From Flavobacteriaceae bacterium (GTDB lineage: Bacteria > Bacteroidota > Bacteroidia > Flavobacteriales > Flavobacteriaceae), in assembly GCA_027082925.1 (NCBI GenBank), contig JALWTD010000017.1, positions 248,001 through 312,000 of the forward strand: a stretch of DNA of 64,000 nucleotides, in the 5' to 3' direction. A program made the translations under genes and the position numbers. The notes under the pieces are model-generated. The model did not search any database and had not been told where the DNA came from. It saw only the letters and a list, made by a program, of their open reading frames with translations. Numbering within the stretch: position 1 is the first letter of the stretch; every line of letters starts with the position of its first letter. This document shows, piece after piece, positions 50,277 through 61,097 of this stretch.

Positions 50277-52676
50277 ATGAAAAGACCAATAAAAAAAGTA
50301 GCGGTAATTGGATCTGGTATTATGGGATCTGGTATTGCATGCCATTTTGCAAACATTGGTGTTGAAGTTTTGTTGCTTGATATTGTTCCTCGTGAATTAA
50401 ACGACATGGAAAAAGCAAAAGGACTTACACTTGAAAGCAAAGTTGTTCGCAATAGAATTGTAAATAACAGCTTAAAAGCTGCCTTAAAATCTAAACCTTC
50501 ACCTATCTATAGTCAAAAATTTGCAAGTAGAATTACTACTGGAAATTTAGATGACGACTTAGCTAAAATTAAAGATGTAGATTGGGTTATTGAAGTTGTT
50601 GTTGAGCGACTTGATATTAAAAAACAAGTTTTTGAAAAAATTGAAAAATACAGAAAACCGGGAACCCTAATTACCTCTAACACTTCCGGTATTCCAATTA
50701 AGTTTATGAACGAAGGAAGAAGTGAAGACTTTCAGCAACATTTTGCTGTAACGCATTTTTTCAATCCTCCTAGATACTTAAAACTTTTTGAAGTAGTACC
50801 AGGACCTAACTGTAAACAAGATGTAACCGACTTTTTAATGATGTACGGAGAAAAGTTTTTAGGAAAAACATCTGTTTTAGCTAAAGACACACCTGCATTT
50901 ATTGGAAATCGTGTTGGTATTTTTGGAATTATGAGCTTATTCCACCAAGTTAAAGAACTTGGCTTAACTGTTGAAGAAGTAGATAAATTAACCGGACCTG
51001 TAATTGGACGACCAAAATCGGCTACATTTAGAACAGTCGATGTTGTTGGTTTAGACACATTGGTGCACGTAGCCAACGGTATTTACGAAAACTGTCCCGA
51101 TGATGAAGCTCACGAATTGTTTAAACTTCCTGATTTTATAGAAACCATGATGAAAAACAAATGGTTAGGAAGCAAAACAAAACAAGGATTTTACAAAAGA
51201 ATTGTTGAAAATGGTAAAAAAACCATTGTTTCTTTAGACTTAGATACACTAGAATATAGACCTAAGAAAAAAGCCAAATTTGCAACACTAGAGCTTACAA
51301 AAACAATTGATAATGTAATAGACCGATTTAAAGTATTGGTTAAAGGAAAAGACAAAGCTGGAGAATTTTACAGAAAAAATTTCGCTGCAATGTTTGGGTA
51401 TGTTCAAAATAGAATTCCTGAAATTTCTGACGAACTATACCGATTAGATGACGCCATGAAAGCCGGATTTGGATGGGAACACGGACCTTTTGAAATTTGG
51501 GATGCTATTGGCATTGAAGAAGGAATAAAATTAATGGAAGCAGAAAATATTCCTGTTGCAAAATGGGTAACCGAAATGCTTGAAAGTGGAAACAAAAGTT
51601 TCTATACGGTAAAAGATGGTGCAAAATATTACTACGCTATTCCTTCTAAAAAACAAGAAAAAATACCTGGACAAGATAGTTTTATTATTCTTGACAATAT
51701 TAGAGAAGCTAAAACCATTTGGACCAACTCAGGTGCTGCAATTCAGCATTTAGGCGATGGGGTTTTAAATGTTGAGTTCAAATCTAAAATGAATACGCTT
51801 GGAGGTGAAGTATTACAAGCTATTAACAAAGGAATTGATTTAGCCGAAACAGAATATGAAGCTGTAATTTTAGGAAATCAAGGTCCTAACTTCTCTGTTG
51901 GAGCAAATCTAGCTATGGTATTTATGATGGCGGTTGAACAAGAATACGACGAGTTAAATTTCTCTGCCAAATATTTCCAAGATACCGTAATGAGACTTCG
52001 ATATTCTTCATGTCCTACAATAATTGCTCCTCACGGATTTACCTTTGGAGGTGCTTGTGAAATGAGTATGCACGCCGATAAAGTAGTTGCTGCTGCCGAA
52101 ACATACATTGGTTTGGTTGAATTTGGTGTAGGTATTATCCCTGGAGGTGCCGGATCTAAAGAAATGGCCGTTAGAGCTTCTGAAGGTGTACTAAAAGACG
52201 ATGTAAAACTAAATAAACTTAGAGACTACTTTATCAATGTTGCAATGGCAAAAGTAGCTACTTCTGCACATGAGGCCTACGATTTAGGATTCTTTAAAGA
52301 ACATAAAGATATTGTAGTCGTTAACAAAGACCGTCAAATAGCCACTGCAAAACGTCATGCTATTCAAATGTTAGAAGATGGCTATACACAACCTACTCCT
52401 AAAGAAGTTCTTGTTTACGGACAACAAGCCTTAGGAATGTTTTTGGTAGGAACAGATAGCCTTGAAAAAGGACATTATGCTTCTGAACACGATAAAAAAA
52501 TAGCTAATAAGCTAGGTTACGTAATGGCTGGAGGAGATTTATCTGAGCCTACATACGTTTCAGAACAGTATTTATTAGATCTTGAACGTGAAGCTTTTAT
52601 GAGCTTATGTACAGAACGTAAAACCTTAGAACGCATTGAGCACATGTTAAAAACAGGTAAACCATTGCGTAATTAA
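50277..52676 (+). CDS. 3-hydroxyacyl-CoA dehydrogenase/enoyl-CoA hydratase fusion
   Basis: AVIGSGIMGSGIACHFAN, SNTSGIPI, HFFNPPRYLKLFEVV; C-terminal crotonase GGACEMSMHADKVVAAAETYIGLVE. Confidence 0.95.
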   Translation: MKRPIKKVAVIGSGIMGSGIACHFANIGVEVLLLDIVPRELNDMEKAKGLTLESKVVRNRIVNNSLKAALKSKPSPIYSQKFASRITTGNLDDDLAKIKDVDWVIEVVVERLDIKKQVFEKIEKYRKPGTLITSNTSGIPIKFMNEGRSEDFQQHFAVTHFFNPPRYLKLFEVVPGPNCKQDVTDFLMMYGEKFLGKTSVLAKDTPAFIGNRVGIFGIMSLFHQVKELGLTVEEVDKLTGPVIGRPKSATFRTVDVVGLDTLVHVANGIYENCPDDEAHELFKLPDFIETMMKNKWLGSKTKQGFYKRIVENGKKTIVSLDLDTLEYRPKKKAKFATLELTKTIDNVIDRFKVLVKGKDKAGEFYRKNFAAMFGYVQNRIPEISDELYRLDDAMKAGFGWEHGPFEIWDAIGIEEGIKLMEAENIPVAKWVTEMLESGNKSFYTVKDGAKYYYAIPSKKQEKIPGQDSFIILDNIREAKTIWTNSGAAIQHLGDGVLNVEFKSKMNTLGGEVLQAINKGIDLAETEYEAVILGNQGPNFSVGANLAMVFMMAVEQEYDELNFSAKYFQDTVMRLRYSSCPTIIAPHGFTFGGACEMSMHADKVVAAAETYIGLVEFGVGIIPGGAGSKEMAVRASEGVLKDDVKLNKLRDYFINVAMAKVATSAHEAYDLGFFKEHKDIVVVNKDRQIATAKRHAIQMLEDGYTQPTPKEVLVYGQQALGMFLVGTDSLEKGHYASEHDKKIANKLGYVMAGGDLSEPTYVSEQYLLDLEREAFMSLCTERKTLERIEHMLKTGKPLRN

Positions 52677-52751
52677 AAACCAAAAGTGATACAGTTTATA
52701 GGTTAGAAATAATAAAGCTAATCGTAAATGAAAACTTAAAATTTTGAATAA

Positions 52752-53936
52752 ATGAAAACAGCATATATAGTACAAGGATATAGAACAGCAGTAGGAAAAG
52801 CTCCAAAAGGCGTTTTCAGGTTTAAAAGACCTGATGAGCTAGCTGCAGAAACCATAGAACATTTACTAAATAACGTTCCTCAATTAGATAAAAAAAGAAT
52901 TGACGATGTTATTGTTGGTAACGCCATGCCAGAAGCAGAACAAGGACTCAATATGGGACGATTAATTTCTTTAATGGGATTAAAAATTGAAGATGTACCG
53001 GGAGTTACCGTTAATCGTTATTGTGCTTCAGGACTTGAAACCGTTAGTATAGCCGTAGCGAAAATACAATCTGGAATGGCAGACTGTATTATTGCCGGAG
53101 GTGTAGAAAGTATGAGTTATATTCCAATGGGAGGATACAGACCTGTACCTAATTATAAAATAACCAAAGAAGGACACGAAGATTATTACTGGGGAATGGG
53201 ATTAACAGCTGAGGCCGTAGCTCAACAATTTAAAGTTTCTCGTGAAGATCAAGATGAATTTTCATACAACTCTCACATGAAAGCTTTAAAAGCTCAGGCT
53301 GAAAATAAATTTGATGACGATATTGTTCCTATTAATGTAGAGCAGGTCTATTTAGATGAAAATGGCAAAAAACAAACAAAAAACTATACTGTTACTACAG
53401 ATGAAGGCCCTAGAAAAGGAACTTCGTTAGAAGCACTAGCAAAGTTAAGACCTGTATTTGCTCAAGGAGGATCTGTTACTGCAGGAAACTCTTCACAAAT
53501 GAGTGATGGAGCTGCATTCTTATTAATCATGAGCGAAGAAATGGTAAAAGAACTTAATATAGAACCAATTGCTAGAATGGTCTCTTTTGCTGCTGTAGGT
53601 GTTGAGCCTCGTATTATGGGAATTGGACCTGTTAAAGCAATTCCAAAAGCACTAACCCAAGCCAATTTAACCCTAAACGATATTGATTTAATTGAATTAA
53701 ATGAGGCATTTGCCTCTCAATCGTTAGCAGTTATCCGTGAGCTTGGCTTAAATCAAGATATTGTAAATGTTAACGGTGGAGCTATTGCTCTTGGACATCC
53801 TCTAGGCTGTACAGGTGCAAAGCTTTCTGTTCAACTTTTTAACGAAATGCGTCGCAGAAAAAACAAATACGGTATTGTTACCATGTGTGTTGGTACCGGA
53901 CAAGGAGCTGCAGGTGTATACGAATTATTAAAATAA
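52752..53936 (+). CDS. acetyl-CoA C-acyltransferase (thiolase)
   Basis: VNRYCASGLETVSIA, GGVESMSYIPMGG, NVNGGAIALGHPLGCTGA, CVGTGQGAAGVYE. Confidence 0.96.
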   Translation: MKTAYIVQGYRTAVGKAPKGVFRFKRPDELAAETIEHLLNNVPQLDKKRIDDVIVGNAMPEAEQGLNMGRLISLMGLKIEDVPGVTVNRYCASGLETVSIAVAKIQSGMADCIIAGGVESMSYIPMGGYRPVPNYKITKEGHEDYYWGMGLTAEAVAQQFKVSREDQDEFSYNSHMKALKAQAENKFDDDIVPINVEQVYLDENGKKQTKNYTVTTDEGPRKGTSLEALAKLRPVFAQGGSVTAGNSSQMSDGAAFLLIMSEEMVKELNIEPIARMVSFAAVGVEPRIMGIGPVKAIPKALTQANLTLNDIDLIELNEAFASQSLAVIRELGLNQDIVNVNGGAIALGHPLGCTGAKLSVQLFNEMRRRKNKYGIVTMCVGTGQGAAGVYELLK

Positions 53937-53960
53937 TAAAATTAAAAATCATTTAACAAA

Positions 53961-55754
53961 ATGGAAGCAATTAAAGGTGGTGAATTTGTAGTTAAAGAAT
54001 CAAAATGTGATGATATTTTTATCACTGAAGAATTTACCGAAGAACAACAAATGATGAAAGAATCGGTAATTGAATTTATCGATCGTGAGATTTGGCCTAA
54101 CAAAGACCGATTTGAGAATAAAGATTATGCGTTTACCGAAGAAAGTATGCGCAAACTGGGAGAAATGGGATTATTAGGAATCTCTGTCCCTGAAGAATAC
54201 GGAGGTTTAGGAATGGGATTTGTATCTACAATGTTAGTGTGCGACTACGTATCTGCAGCATCAGGATCATTAGCAACAGCTTACGGTGCACATACCGGTA
54301 TTGGAACTATGCCAATATTATTGTACGGTACAGAAGAACAAAAACAAAAATACATACCTAAATTAGCAACCGGAGAATGGTTTGGAGCTTATTGTTTAAC
54401 CGAACCTGGTGCCGGATCTGATGCAAACTCTGGTAAAACAAAAGCAGTGCTTTCTGAAGATGGAAAATCTTATAAAATTACAGGACAAAAAATGTGGATT
54501 TCCAATGCAGGATTCTGTAATTTAATGATTGTATTTGCACGAATTGAAGATGATAAAAATATTACCGCTTTTATTGTAGAGTACGATAAAAACAATCCTA
54601 ATGGAATTACATTGGGTGAGGAAGAGAAAAAATTAGGTATCAACGCATCATCTACTCGACAAGTATTTTTTAACGATACTGTTGTACCTGTTGAAAACAT
54701 GCTCTCAGGAAGAGGTAAAGGGTTTAAAATTGCACTAAACTCTTTAAATGTAGGACGTATAAAATTGGCTGCTGCAGGTTTAGATGCTTCTCGTAGATTA
54801 ATTACAGAATCTGTAAAATACGCTAACGAACGCATACAATTTAAAACACCTATTGCTAATTTTGGTGCTATTAAATACAAATTGGCAGAAATGGCTACAA
54901 AAACGTATTCAAACGATGCTACCAGCTATAGAATTGCCAAAGACATCCAAAATAAAATAGACGCTTTAAAAGCAGAAGGAAAATCGCACCAAGAAGCAGA
55001 ATTACAAGGTGTAGAAGAATTTGCTATAGAATGTGCTATTGCAAAAGTATATGCCTCAGAAAGTGTACAATACGTTTCTGATGAAGGAATTCAAATTTTT
55101 GGAGGAATGGGATTCTCTAAAGATACTCCTATGGAGTCTGCTTGGAGAGATGCTCGTATCGCTAGAATTTACGAAGGAACTAACGAAATAAACAGACTAT
55201 TAACTGTTGGAATGTTACTCAAAAAAGCATTCAAAGGAGAAATTGATTTAATGACTCCTGCAGTAGAAGTTGGTAAAAGTCTAATGGGAATACCTTCATT
55301 TGATACTCCTGACTATTCTGAATTATTTTCTGAAGAAAAAGAACTTATTAAAAATCTTAAAAAAGCATTTTTAATGGTTGCCGGAAAAGCGGTAGAAACC
55401 TTTGGAATGGAGTTAGAAAAGCAACAACAACTTGTAATGAATGCCGCAGAATTAATGATTGATATTTATGTGGCTGAGAGTACTATTCTTAAAACTGAAA
55501 AACTGGTTAAACGCACTTCTGAAAGTGAGTGTGAAGCTCAAATAGCAATGGCAAAATTAAATTTGTTTAATGCTACAGAAAGTGTAATCAGAAATGCAAA
55601 AGAAGCTATTTTTTCTTTTGCAGAAGGAGATGAACAAAGAATGATGCTCATGGGACTTAAACGTTTTACAAAATACACAAATAACCCAAATATTATTGAG
55701 TTAAGAAGAACAATAGCCGATAAAGTTATTGCTGAAAATAAATATTGTTTCTAA
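53961..55754 (+). CDS. acyl-CoA dehydrogenase with C-terminal extension
   Basis: YCLTEPGAGSDANSGKT, GQKMWISNAGFCN, IFGGMGFSKDTPMESAWRDARIARIYEGTNEINR. Confidence 0.96.
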   Translation: MEAIKGGEFVVKESKCDDIFITEEFTEEQQMMKESVIEFIDREIWPNKDRFENKDYAFTEESMRKLGEMGLLGISVPEEYGGLGMGFVSTMLVCDYVSAASGSLATAYGAHTGIGTMPILLYGTEEQKQKYIPKLATGEWFGAYCLTEPGAGSDANSGKTKAVLSEDGKSYKITGQKMWISNAGFCNLMIVFARIEDDKNITAFIVEYDKNNPNGITLGEEEKKLGINASSTRQVFFNDTVVPVENMLSGRGKGFKIALNSLNVGRIKLAAAGLDASRRLITESVKYANERIQFKTPIANFGAIKYKLAEMATKTYSNDATSYRIAKDIQNKIDALKAEGKSHQEAELQGVEEFAIECAIAKVYASESVQYVSDEGIQIFGGMGFSKDTPMESAWRDARIARIYEGTNEINRLLTVGMLLKKAFKGEIDLMTPAVEVGKSLMGIPSFDTPDYSELFSEEKELIKNLKKAFLMVAGKAVETFGMELEKQQQLVMNAAELMIDIYVAESTILKTEKLVKRTSESECEAQIAMAKLNLFNATESVIRNAKEAIFSFAEGDEQRMMLMGLKRFTKYTNNPNIIELRRTIADKVIAENKYCF

Positions 55755-55787
55755 TTTATTAAACTTCAAATAAATTTAATTACAACA

Positions 55788-55819
55788 AAAGGCTACAATT
55801 TTAAATTGTAGCCTTTATT
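55788..55819. terminator. intrinsic terminator between convergent genes
   Basis: AAAAGGCTACAATTT-taAATTGTAGCCTTTATTT. Confidence 0.85.
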
Positions 55820-55821
55820 TA

Positions 55822-57096
55822 TTACACAACGCTTAATAACGTTTTTCCTATTTCACAATGCAAACAGTTTAATTTAGAACAATACTCTTTTTTTAACTGC
55901 AACAAAGCCTGCGATTCAAATGCATTTGAACTTCTAAATCCCAGTGCTGAAAATTTAGAAATAATGGCATTTTTTTCAGGGTTTAATTGTTTCATATAAT
56001 TCATTATAGCCAAATTTTTAGAAATACCTGATTTTCTGTAATACAAAAATTGAAAAGGAAAAATTACATTAATAAGCAATAAGTCTATAAAAGCTTTAGT
56101 TAATCTTTTGTCGCTTTTCTTAGAAATCTTATCAAACGTATAATGATTTTTCCAATAAGAAGTAGCTGCTATTTGAAAAAGCGCATAATAATCTTCTAGA
56201 CAACGTGCAGCTACTATTTTTGAAACCAAATTTTGATGCTTATGATACAACATTGCCAACTGTGACAATCTTATGGTAGGAAAATTAGTAGGACGAAGTC
56301 TAAAAAATTGAATTTGGTTTTCTTTAATAGATTGAAGGTTAAATTTGATTTTTAAATAACGGTACTCACCTTGTAGCGTTTTAAAATAATCCGATTCATA
56401 ATTCTTGCTCAACAATCCCGATTGTCCAAAAAAAAGAGCTTCTAAACTCAGTATGTTAGCCGACTGTTTTCTAATCACCGAAAAATCAAGTGACTTTGCA
56501 AAATTCATAAAAGCTTCTGCATTTACTGTAAGCCCAAAATTTTTAGCTACTAAAATAAAAAGCACTGATTCCCAATCATTTGCATATACTTTTAAAAGCT
56601 GCTCAATAACAATCATTTTTTGTTCCAAACGTTCAAAATATAAACGCTCTAACCAATGATTCATCACAAATGAATCTGTACTGGAAAACAACTGTTCACA
56701 ATTAATCCAATTTTTACGTCCTTTAAATAATTTTGTGTAATTGGTTAATACCGATTTTGATACGTATTTCTTAAGTTCTAGTGTTACTACTGGTTGGTTA
56801 TTACTTCTAAAAACAGTTACATCATGTTCCCAAACTACATGTAAAATTACAGTATCGTAACGCTTATCTTGCTCGTGATTATGAATATACCAATCTGAAG
56901 AGTTTACGTGAATTTCAACATTACCTGCCCATAACTGATTTCCAATTTTAATTTTAGCATTAAAAAAATCGGGACCGGAGTTTAAATTCTCTACGCCTAC
57001 TGATTTTATTACAATTTTTTCTCCTTCAGTAGTTGCTAATTCATTCACTAAAAACAACTTAAGTTTCCAGATATAAACAAGAAAATTTTCTTTCAT
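55822..57096 (-). CDS. DUF2851-family protein
   Basis: NSGPDFFNAKIKIGNQLWAGNVEIHVNSSDWYIHNHEQDKRYDTVILHVVWEHD. Confidence 0.88.
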   Translation of the reverse strand: MKENFLVYIWKLKLFLVNELATTEGEKIVIKSVGVENLNSGPDFFNAKIKIGNQLWAGNVEIHVNSSDWYIHNHEQDKRYDTVILHVVWEHDVTVFRSNNQPVVTLELKKYVSKSVLTNYTKLFKGRKNWINCEQLFSSTDSFVMNHWLERLYFERLEQKMIVIEQLLKVYANDWESVLFILVAKNFGLTVNAEAFMNFAKSLDFSVIRKQSANILSLEALFFGQSGLLSKNYESDYFKTLQGEYRYLKIKFNLQSIKENQIQFFRLRPTNFPTIRLSQLAMLYHKHQNLVSKIVAARCLEDYYALFQIAATSYWKNHYTFDKISKKSDKRLTKAFIDLLLINVIFPFQFLYYRKSGISKNLAIMNYMKQLNPEKNAIISKFSALGFRSSNAFESQALLQLKKEYCSKLNCLHCEIGKTLLSVV

Positions 57097-57211
57097 AGCT
57101 TTTTTTAATATAAATTTAAAATTTAACTTTTAATTAAAAAAATTGAAAAATAAAAAGTGTAAATTCACAACCCTTTAAGGACAATTTATTTTTTACTGAA
57201 TTTATACAAAA

Positions 57212-57844
57212 ATGGATATACTTAACAGCTTGAAATGGAGGTATGCAACTAAAAAATTCGACTCCAAAAAGCAACTAACAAGTCAACAAATTGGAACACT
57301 CAAAGAAGCCTTCAATTTAACCGCAACTTCTTTTGGATTACAACCTATAAAAATGCTCGTTATTAGCAATAAAGAAATTCAGCAAAAAATGCTCGAATAC
57401 GCTTATTTTCAGAAACAGGTTGTAGATGCCTCTCACGTACTTGTTCTATGCATTAAAACAGATATTACAGCCAATGACATAAATGCGTATTTTGATTTAG
57501 AAAAAAAAGTGCGAGGTGTTGATGAAGAGGTGATATCTAAATTTAGAAATCAGCTTTTAGATATGTATAAAAACAAATCATTAGAAAGCAAACAAGCCTC
57601 TGCCAAACAACAAGCATATTTAGCATTAGGTAATTTACTTACGGTGTGTGCTGTCGAAAAAATTGACGCTTGCCCTATGGAAGGATTTATTCCTGAAAAA
57701 ATTGATGCACTTTTCAACCTAAAAGAACAACACTTACAATCTGTTTTACTGCTTCCGGTAGGTTTTAGATCTGATGATGATTTTATGAGCACTATGGAAA
57801 AAGTAAGAAAACCTATTTCCGAAACTACAATAGAAATTAACTAA
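57212..57844 (+). CDS. NAD(P)H-dependent oxidoreductase, nitroreductase family
   Basis: LKWRYATKKFD, ATSFGLQPIKMLVIS, PMEGFIPEKID. Confidence 0.93.
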   Translation: MDILNSLKWRYATKKFDSKKQLTSQQIGTLKEAFNLTATSFGLQPIKMLVISNKEIQQKMLEYAYFQKQVVDASHVLVLCIKTDITANDINAYFDLEKKVRGVDEEVISKFRNQLLDMYKNKSLESKQASAKQQAYLALGNLLTVCAVEKIDACPMEGFIPEKIDALFNLKEQHLQSVLLLPVGFRSDDDFMSTMEKVRKPISETTIEIN

Positions 57845-57855
57845 ATTATACAATA

Positions 57856-59313
57856 ATGAATAAAGATATAGAATCACTAGAACCAAAAATTCTTTGGCAG
57901 CATTTCTCAAATTTAAATGCAGTACCAAGAGGGTCTAAAAAAGAAGAGCGCGTTATACAATTTATGGTCGATTTTGGAAATAGCTTACAATTAGAAACTA
58001 TTGTAGACGCTGTTGGCAACGTGATTATAAAAAAACCTGCTACAGAAGGAATGGAACATAAAAAAACAGTGGTATTGCAATCGCATTTAGATATGGTGCA
58101 TCAAAAAAATAGCGATACCGAGTTTGACTTTGATACTGAAGGTATTAAAATGTTTGTAGACAGAGATTGGGTAAAAGCAAAAGGAACTACTTTAGGTGCC
58201 GACAACGGTATTGGTGTGGCTGCCATTATGAGCGTTTTAGCCTCTAAAGACATTAAACACCCTGCGATTGAAGCCTTGTTTACTATTGATGAAGAGACCG
58301 GAATGACTGGAGCTATGGGATTACAAGCTGGTTATTTAGATGGAGAAATTCTACTGAATTTAGATACTGAAGAAGACGATGAAATAGATATAGGTTGTGC
58401 CGGAGGAATTGACATTACCGCTAAAGACACATACAACGAAGTAACTACACCCGTAAATAGTATTGGTTTTTCTGTAACTGTTTCAGGATTAAACGGAGGA
58501 CACTCTGGAATGGATATTCACAAAGGGCTAGGTAATGCCAATAAAATTATGAATCGCCTTTTATTTGAAACACAAGATTTTATTCGAATTTCACAAATTA
58601 ACGGAGGAAGTTTACGAAACGCCATTCCTAGAGAAAGTTTTGCCTCTATTGCTGTTCTTAAATCTCAAAAAGAAACATTTTTAAAAACCATTGCTAAAAT
58701 TTCAGAAGCAATAAAAGACGAATTAAAAACCGTAGACCCTCATTTAACTATTTTGGTAGCAGAAACTTCAATTCCAAATAAAGTTATGACTACTATAAGT
58801 CAAGCTGCCTTACTCAAAAGTATTTATGCAGCACATAATGGTGTTTACAGAATGAGTCCAGACATAAAAGATTTGGTAGAAGCTTCAAATAACATTGCAA
58901 GAGTAATTGTAAACAACGAAGAAATAATCATTCAATGTTTAACAAGGTCATCTGTAGAATCTTCTAAAATGGATTTGGCAAATATGTTAAGAGCTACGTT
59001 TGAACTAAGTGGATATCAAGTTACCTTATCTGGATCGTATCCGGGTTGGAAACCAAATGTAAACTCCCCTATTCTAGGTGTTCTTACAGAAACTTATCAA
59101 AAGTTATTCAATTCAAAACCAAAAGTAGTTGCTTGTCACGCAGGATTAGAATGTGGTATTTTAGGAACTAATTATCCCGATATGGATATGATTTCTTTTG
59201 GACCAACCATTGAAGGAGCTCATTCTCCAGATGAAAGAGCCAATATAAAATCAGTTCAAAAATTTTGGAATTATTTGATAACTATTTTAGAAAATATTCC
59301 TTCCAAAGCTTAA
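57856..59313 (+). CDS. pepD: aminoacyl-histidine dipeptidase (PepD-like, M20)
   Basis: NAVPRGSKKEERVIQFM, LQSHLDMVHQKN, GTTLGADNGIGVA, HAGLECGIL. Confidence 0.94.
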   Translation: MNKDIESLEPKILWQHFSNLNAVPRGSKKEERVIQFMVDFGNSLQLETIVDAVGNVIIKKPATEGMEHKKTVVLQSHLDMVHQKNSDTEFDFDTEGIKMFVDRDWVKAKGTTLGADNGIGVAAIMSVLASKDIKHPAIEALFTIDEETGMTGAMGLQAGYLDGEILLNLDTEEDDEIDIGCAGGIDITAKDTYNEVTTPVNSIGFSVTVSGLNGGHSGMDIHKGLGNANKIMNRLLFETQDFIRISQINGGSLRNAIPRESFASIAVLKSQKETFLKTIAKISEAIKDELKTVDPHLTILVAETSIPNKVMTTISQAALLKSIYAAHNGVYRMSPDIKDLVEASNNIARVIVNNEEIIIQCLTRSSVESSKMDLANMLRATFELSGYQVTLSGSYPGWKPNVNSPILGVLTETYQKLFNSKPKVVACHAGLECGILGTNYPDMDMISFGPTIEGAHSPDERANIKSVQKFWNYLITILENIPSKA

Positions 59314-59317
59314 CAAA

Positions 59318-59352
59318 TAAAAAGAGGTTGTTAAATTTCAATCTCTTTTTAT
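59318..59352 (+). terminator. intrinsic terminator downstream of pepD
   Basis: AAAAAGAGGTTG-ttaaatt-TCAATCTCTTTTTATTT. Confidence 0.75.
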
Positions 59353-59428
59353 TTCCAAGAGTATAATAAACTTTTAAAAATCATAAATAATTGTATTTTT
59401 ACAACATTAAATAATTCTTGAGTCTTTT

Positions 59429-60211
59429 ATGGGAAAAATTATTGCAATTGCCAATCAAAAAGGAGGTGTAGGAAAAACAACAACAACAGTAAATTTAGCT
59501 GCAGCTCTAGGTGTATTAGAAAAAAAGGTACTGCTAATTGATGCAGACCCACAGGCAAATGCATCATCAGGGTTAGGTGTAGATGTTGAAGAAATTGAAA
59601 AGGGAACTTATCAGCTTCTTGAACATGCCATTACAGCAAAAGAAGCCATTGTTTCCACAAATTCTCCAAATGTAGATTTAATACCTGCACATATTGATTT
59701 GGTTGCTATCGAAATTGAATTGGTAGATAAAGATCATAGAGAATTTATGCTTAGAGAGGTTTTAAAAAGCGTAAAAGATGAGTACGATTATATTTTAATT
59801 GACTGTGCGCCGTCTTTAGGCTTAATAACATTAAACGCTCTTGTAGCAGCAAACTCTGTTATTATTCCTATTCAATGTGAGTATTTTGCACTAGAAGGAC
59901 TTGGAAAATTATTAAATACCATTAAAAGTGTTCAAAAAATACACAACCCTAATTTAGATATTGAAGGCTTATTGCTTACTATGTACGACTCTAGATTGCG
60001 TTTATCTAACCAAGTGGTAGAAGAAGTAAAAAAGCACTTTCAAAATATGGTTTTTAAAACCATTATACAACGAAATGTGAGGTTAAGTGAAGCTCCTAGC
60101 TATGGAGAAAGTATTATTGCATATGACGCTACTAGTAAAGGCGCTGTAAATTATATTAACTTAGCCAACGAAATTTTAAAACAACATAATAAGGATGGCA
60201 AAAGCAACTAA
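59429..60211 (+). CDS. parA: chromosome partitioning ATPase ParA/Soj
   Basis: IANQKGGVGKTTTTVNLAAAL, IDCAPSLGLITLNAL. Confidence 0.96.
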   Translation: MGKIIAIANQKGGVGKTTTTVNLAAALGVLEKKVLLIDADPQANASSGLGVDVEEIEKGTYQLLEHAITAKEAIVSTNSPNVDLIPAHIDLVAIEIELVDKDHREFMLREVLKSVKDEYDYILIDCAPSLGLITLNALVAANSVIIPIQCEYFALEGLGKLLNTIKSVQKIHNPNLDIEGLLLTMYDSRLRLSNQVVEEVKKHFQNMVFKTIIQRNVRLSEAPSYGESIIAYDATSKGAVNYINLANEILKQHNKDGKSN

Positions 60212-61097
60212 GAAACAAGCGCTAGGAAGAGGATTATCGGCCTTATTAAAAGACTCGAGTTCAGACATTACATCTGCCAATGATAAAAATGCCGATAAAC
60301 TTGTTGGAAATATTATTGAAATAGAACTAGAACATATTGATGTAAACCCTTACCAACCTAGAAGTTATTTTAATGAAGAATCGTTACGTGAATTAGCCAG
60401 CTCTATTAAAGAGTTAGGTGTTATTCAACCTATTACGGTTAGAAAATTAGAAGGACATAAATTTCAATTGGTTTCAGGTGAACGAAGATACAGAGCTTCG
60501 AAACTTATAGGTAATAAAACCATTCCTGCGTACATTAGAATTGCAAACGATCAAGAAATGCTTGAAATGGCATTGGTTGAAAACATTCAACGTAAAGATT
60601 TAGATCCTATAGAAGTTGCGCTTTCATATCAACGTTTAATCGATGAAATTGATTTAACACAAGAAGAAATGAGTGCAAGAGTTGGTAAAAAAAGATCTAC
60701 CATTACCAATTATTTACGTCTTCTAAAATTAGATCCTATTATTCAAACAGGAATGCGTGACGGGTTTTTATCAATGGGGCACGGAAGAGCTTTAATTAAT
60801 GTTGAGAATACAGATGTACAGTTGAGCATTTACGAAAAAATAATTCAAGAAAAATTATCTGTAAGACAAACCGAACAACTTGTTAAAGAAATTAAAGAAG
60901 AAAATACCGGTACTAAAAAAACAAAAAAATCGAAGGCTGCTGAAGTTCCAAATTTTGTAGCAAATGGTTTAAAAATATTTAGTGAATACTTTGGTCACAA
61001 AATAGATGTTAAACTTGCAGGAAAAGATAAAGGGAAAATAATTATTCCTTTTCATTCTGAAGAAGATTTCAATCGAATTAAAAAATTATTAGAATAG
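60195..61097 (+). CDS. parB: chromosome partitioning protein ParB
   Basis: LGRGLSALL, NPYQPRSYFNEESLRELASSIKELGVIQPITVR, LVSGERRYRAS, VENIQRKDLDPIE. Confidence 0.96.
   Translation: MAKATKKQALGRGLSALLKDSSSDITSANDKNADKLVGNIIEIELEHIDVNPYQPRSYFNEESLRELASSIKELGVIQPITVRKLEGHKFQLVSGERRYRASKLIGNKTIPAYIRIANDQEMLEMALVENIQRKDLDPIEVALSYQRLIDEIDLTQEEMSARVGKKRSTITNYLRLLKLDPIIQTGMRDGFLSMGHGRALINVENTDVQLSIYEKIIQEKLSVRQTEQLVKEIKEENTGTKKTKKSKAAEVPNFVANGLKIFSEYFGHKIDVKLAGKDKGKIIIPFHSEEDFNRIKKLLE

Noticed and set aside
53238-53253. parS-like sequence AGTTTCTCGTGAAGAT (also AATATCACGTGAACAT near 50125)
   Set aside because: Too many mismatches to the TGTTTCACGTGAAACA consensus and both lie inside conserved coding sequence
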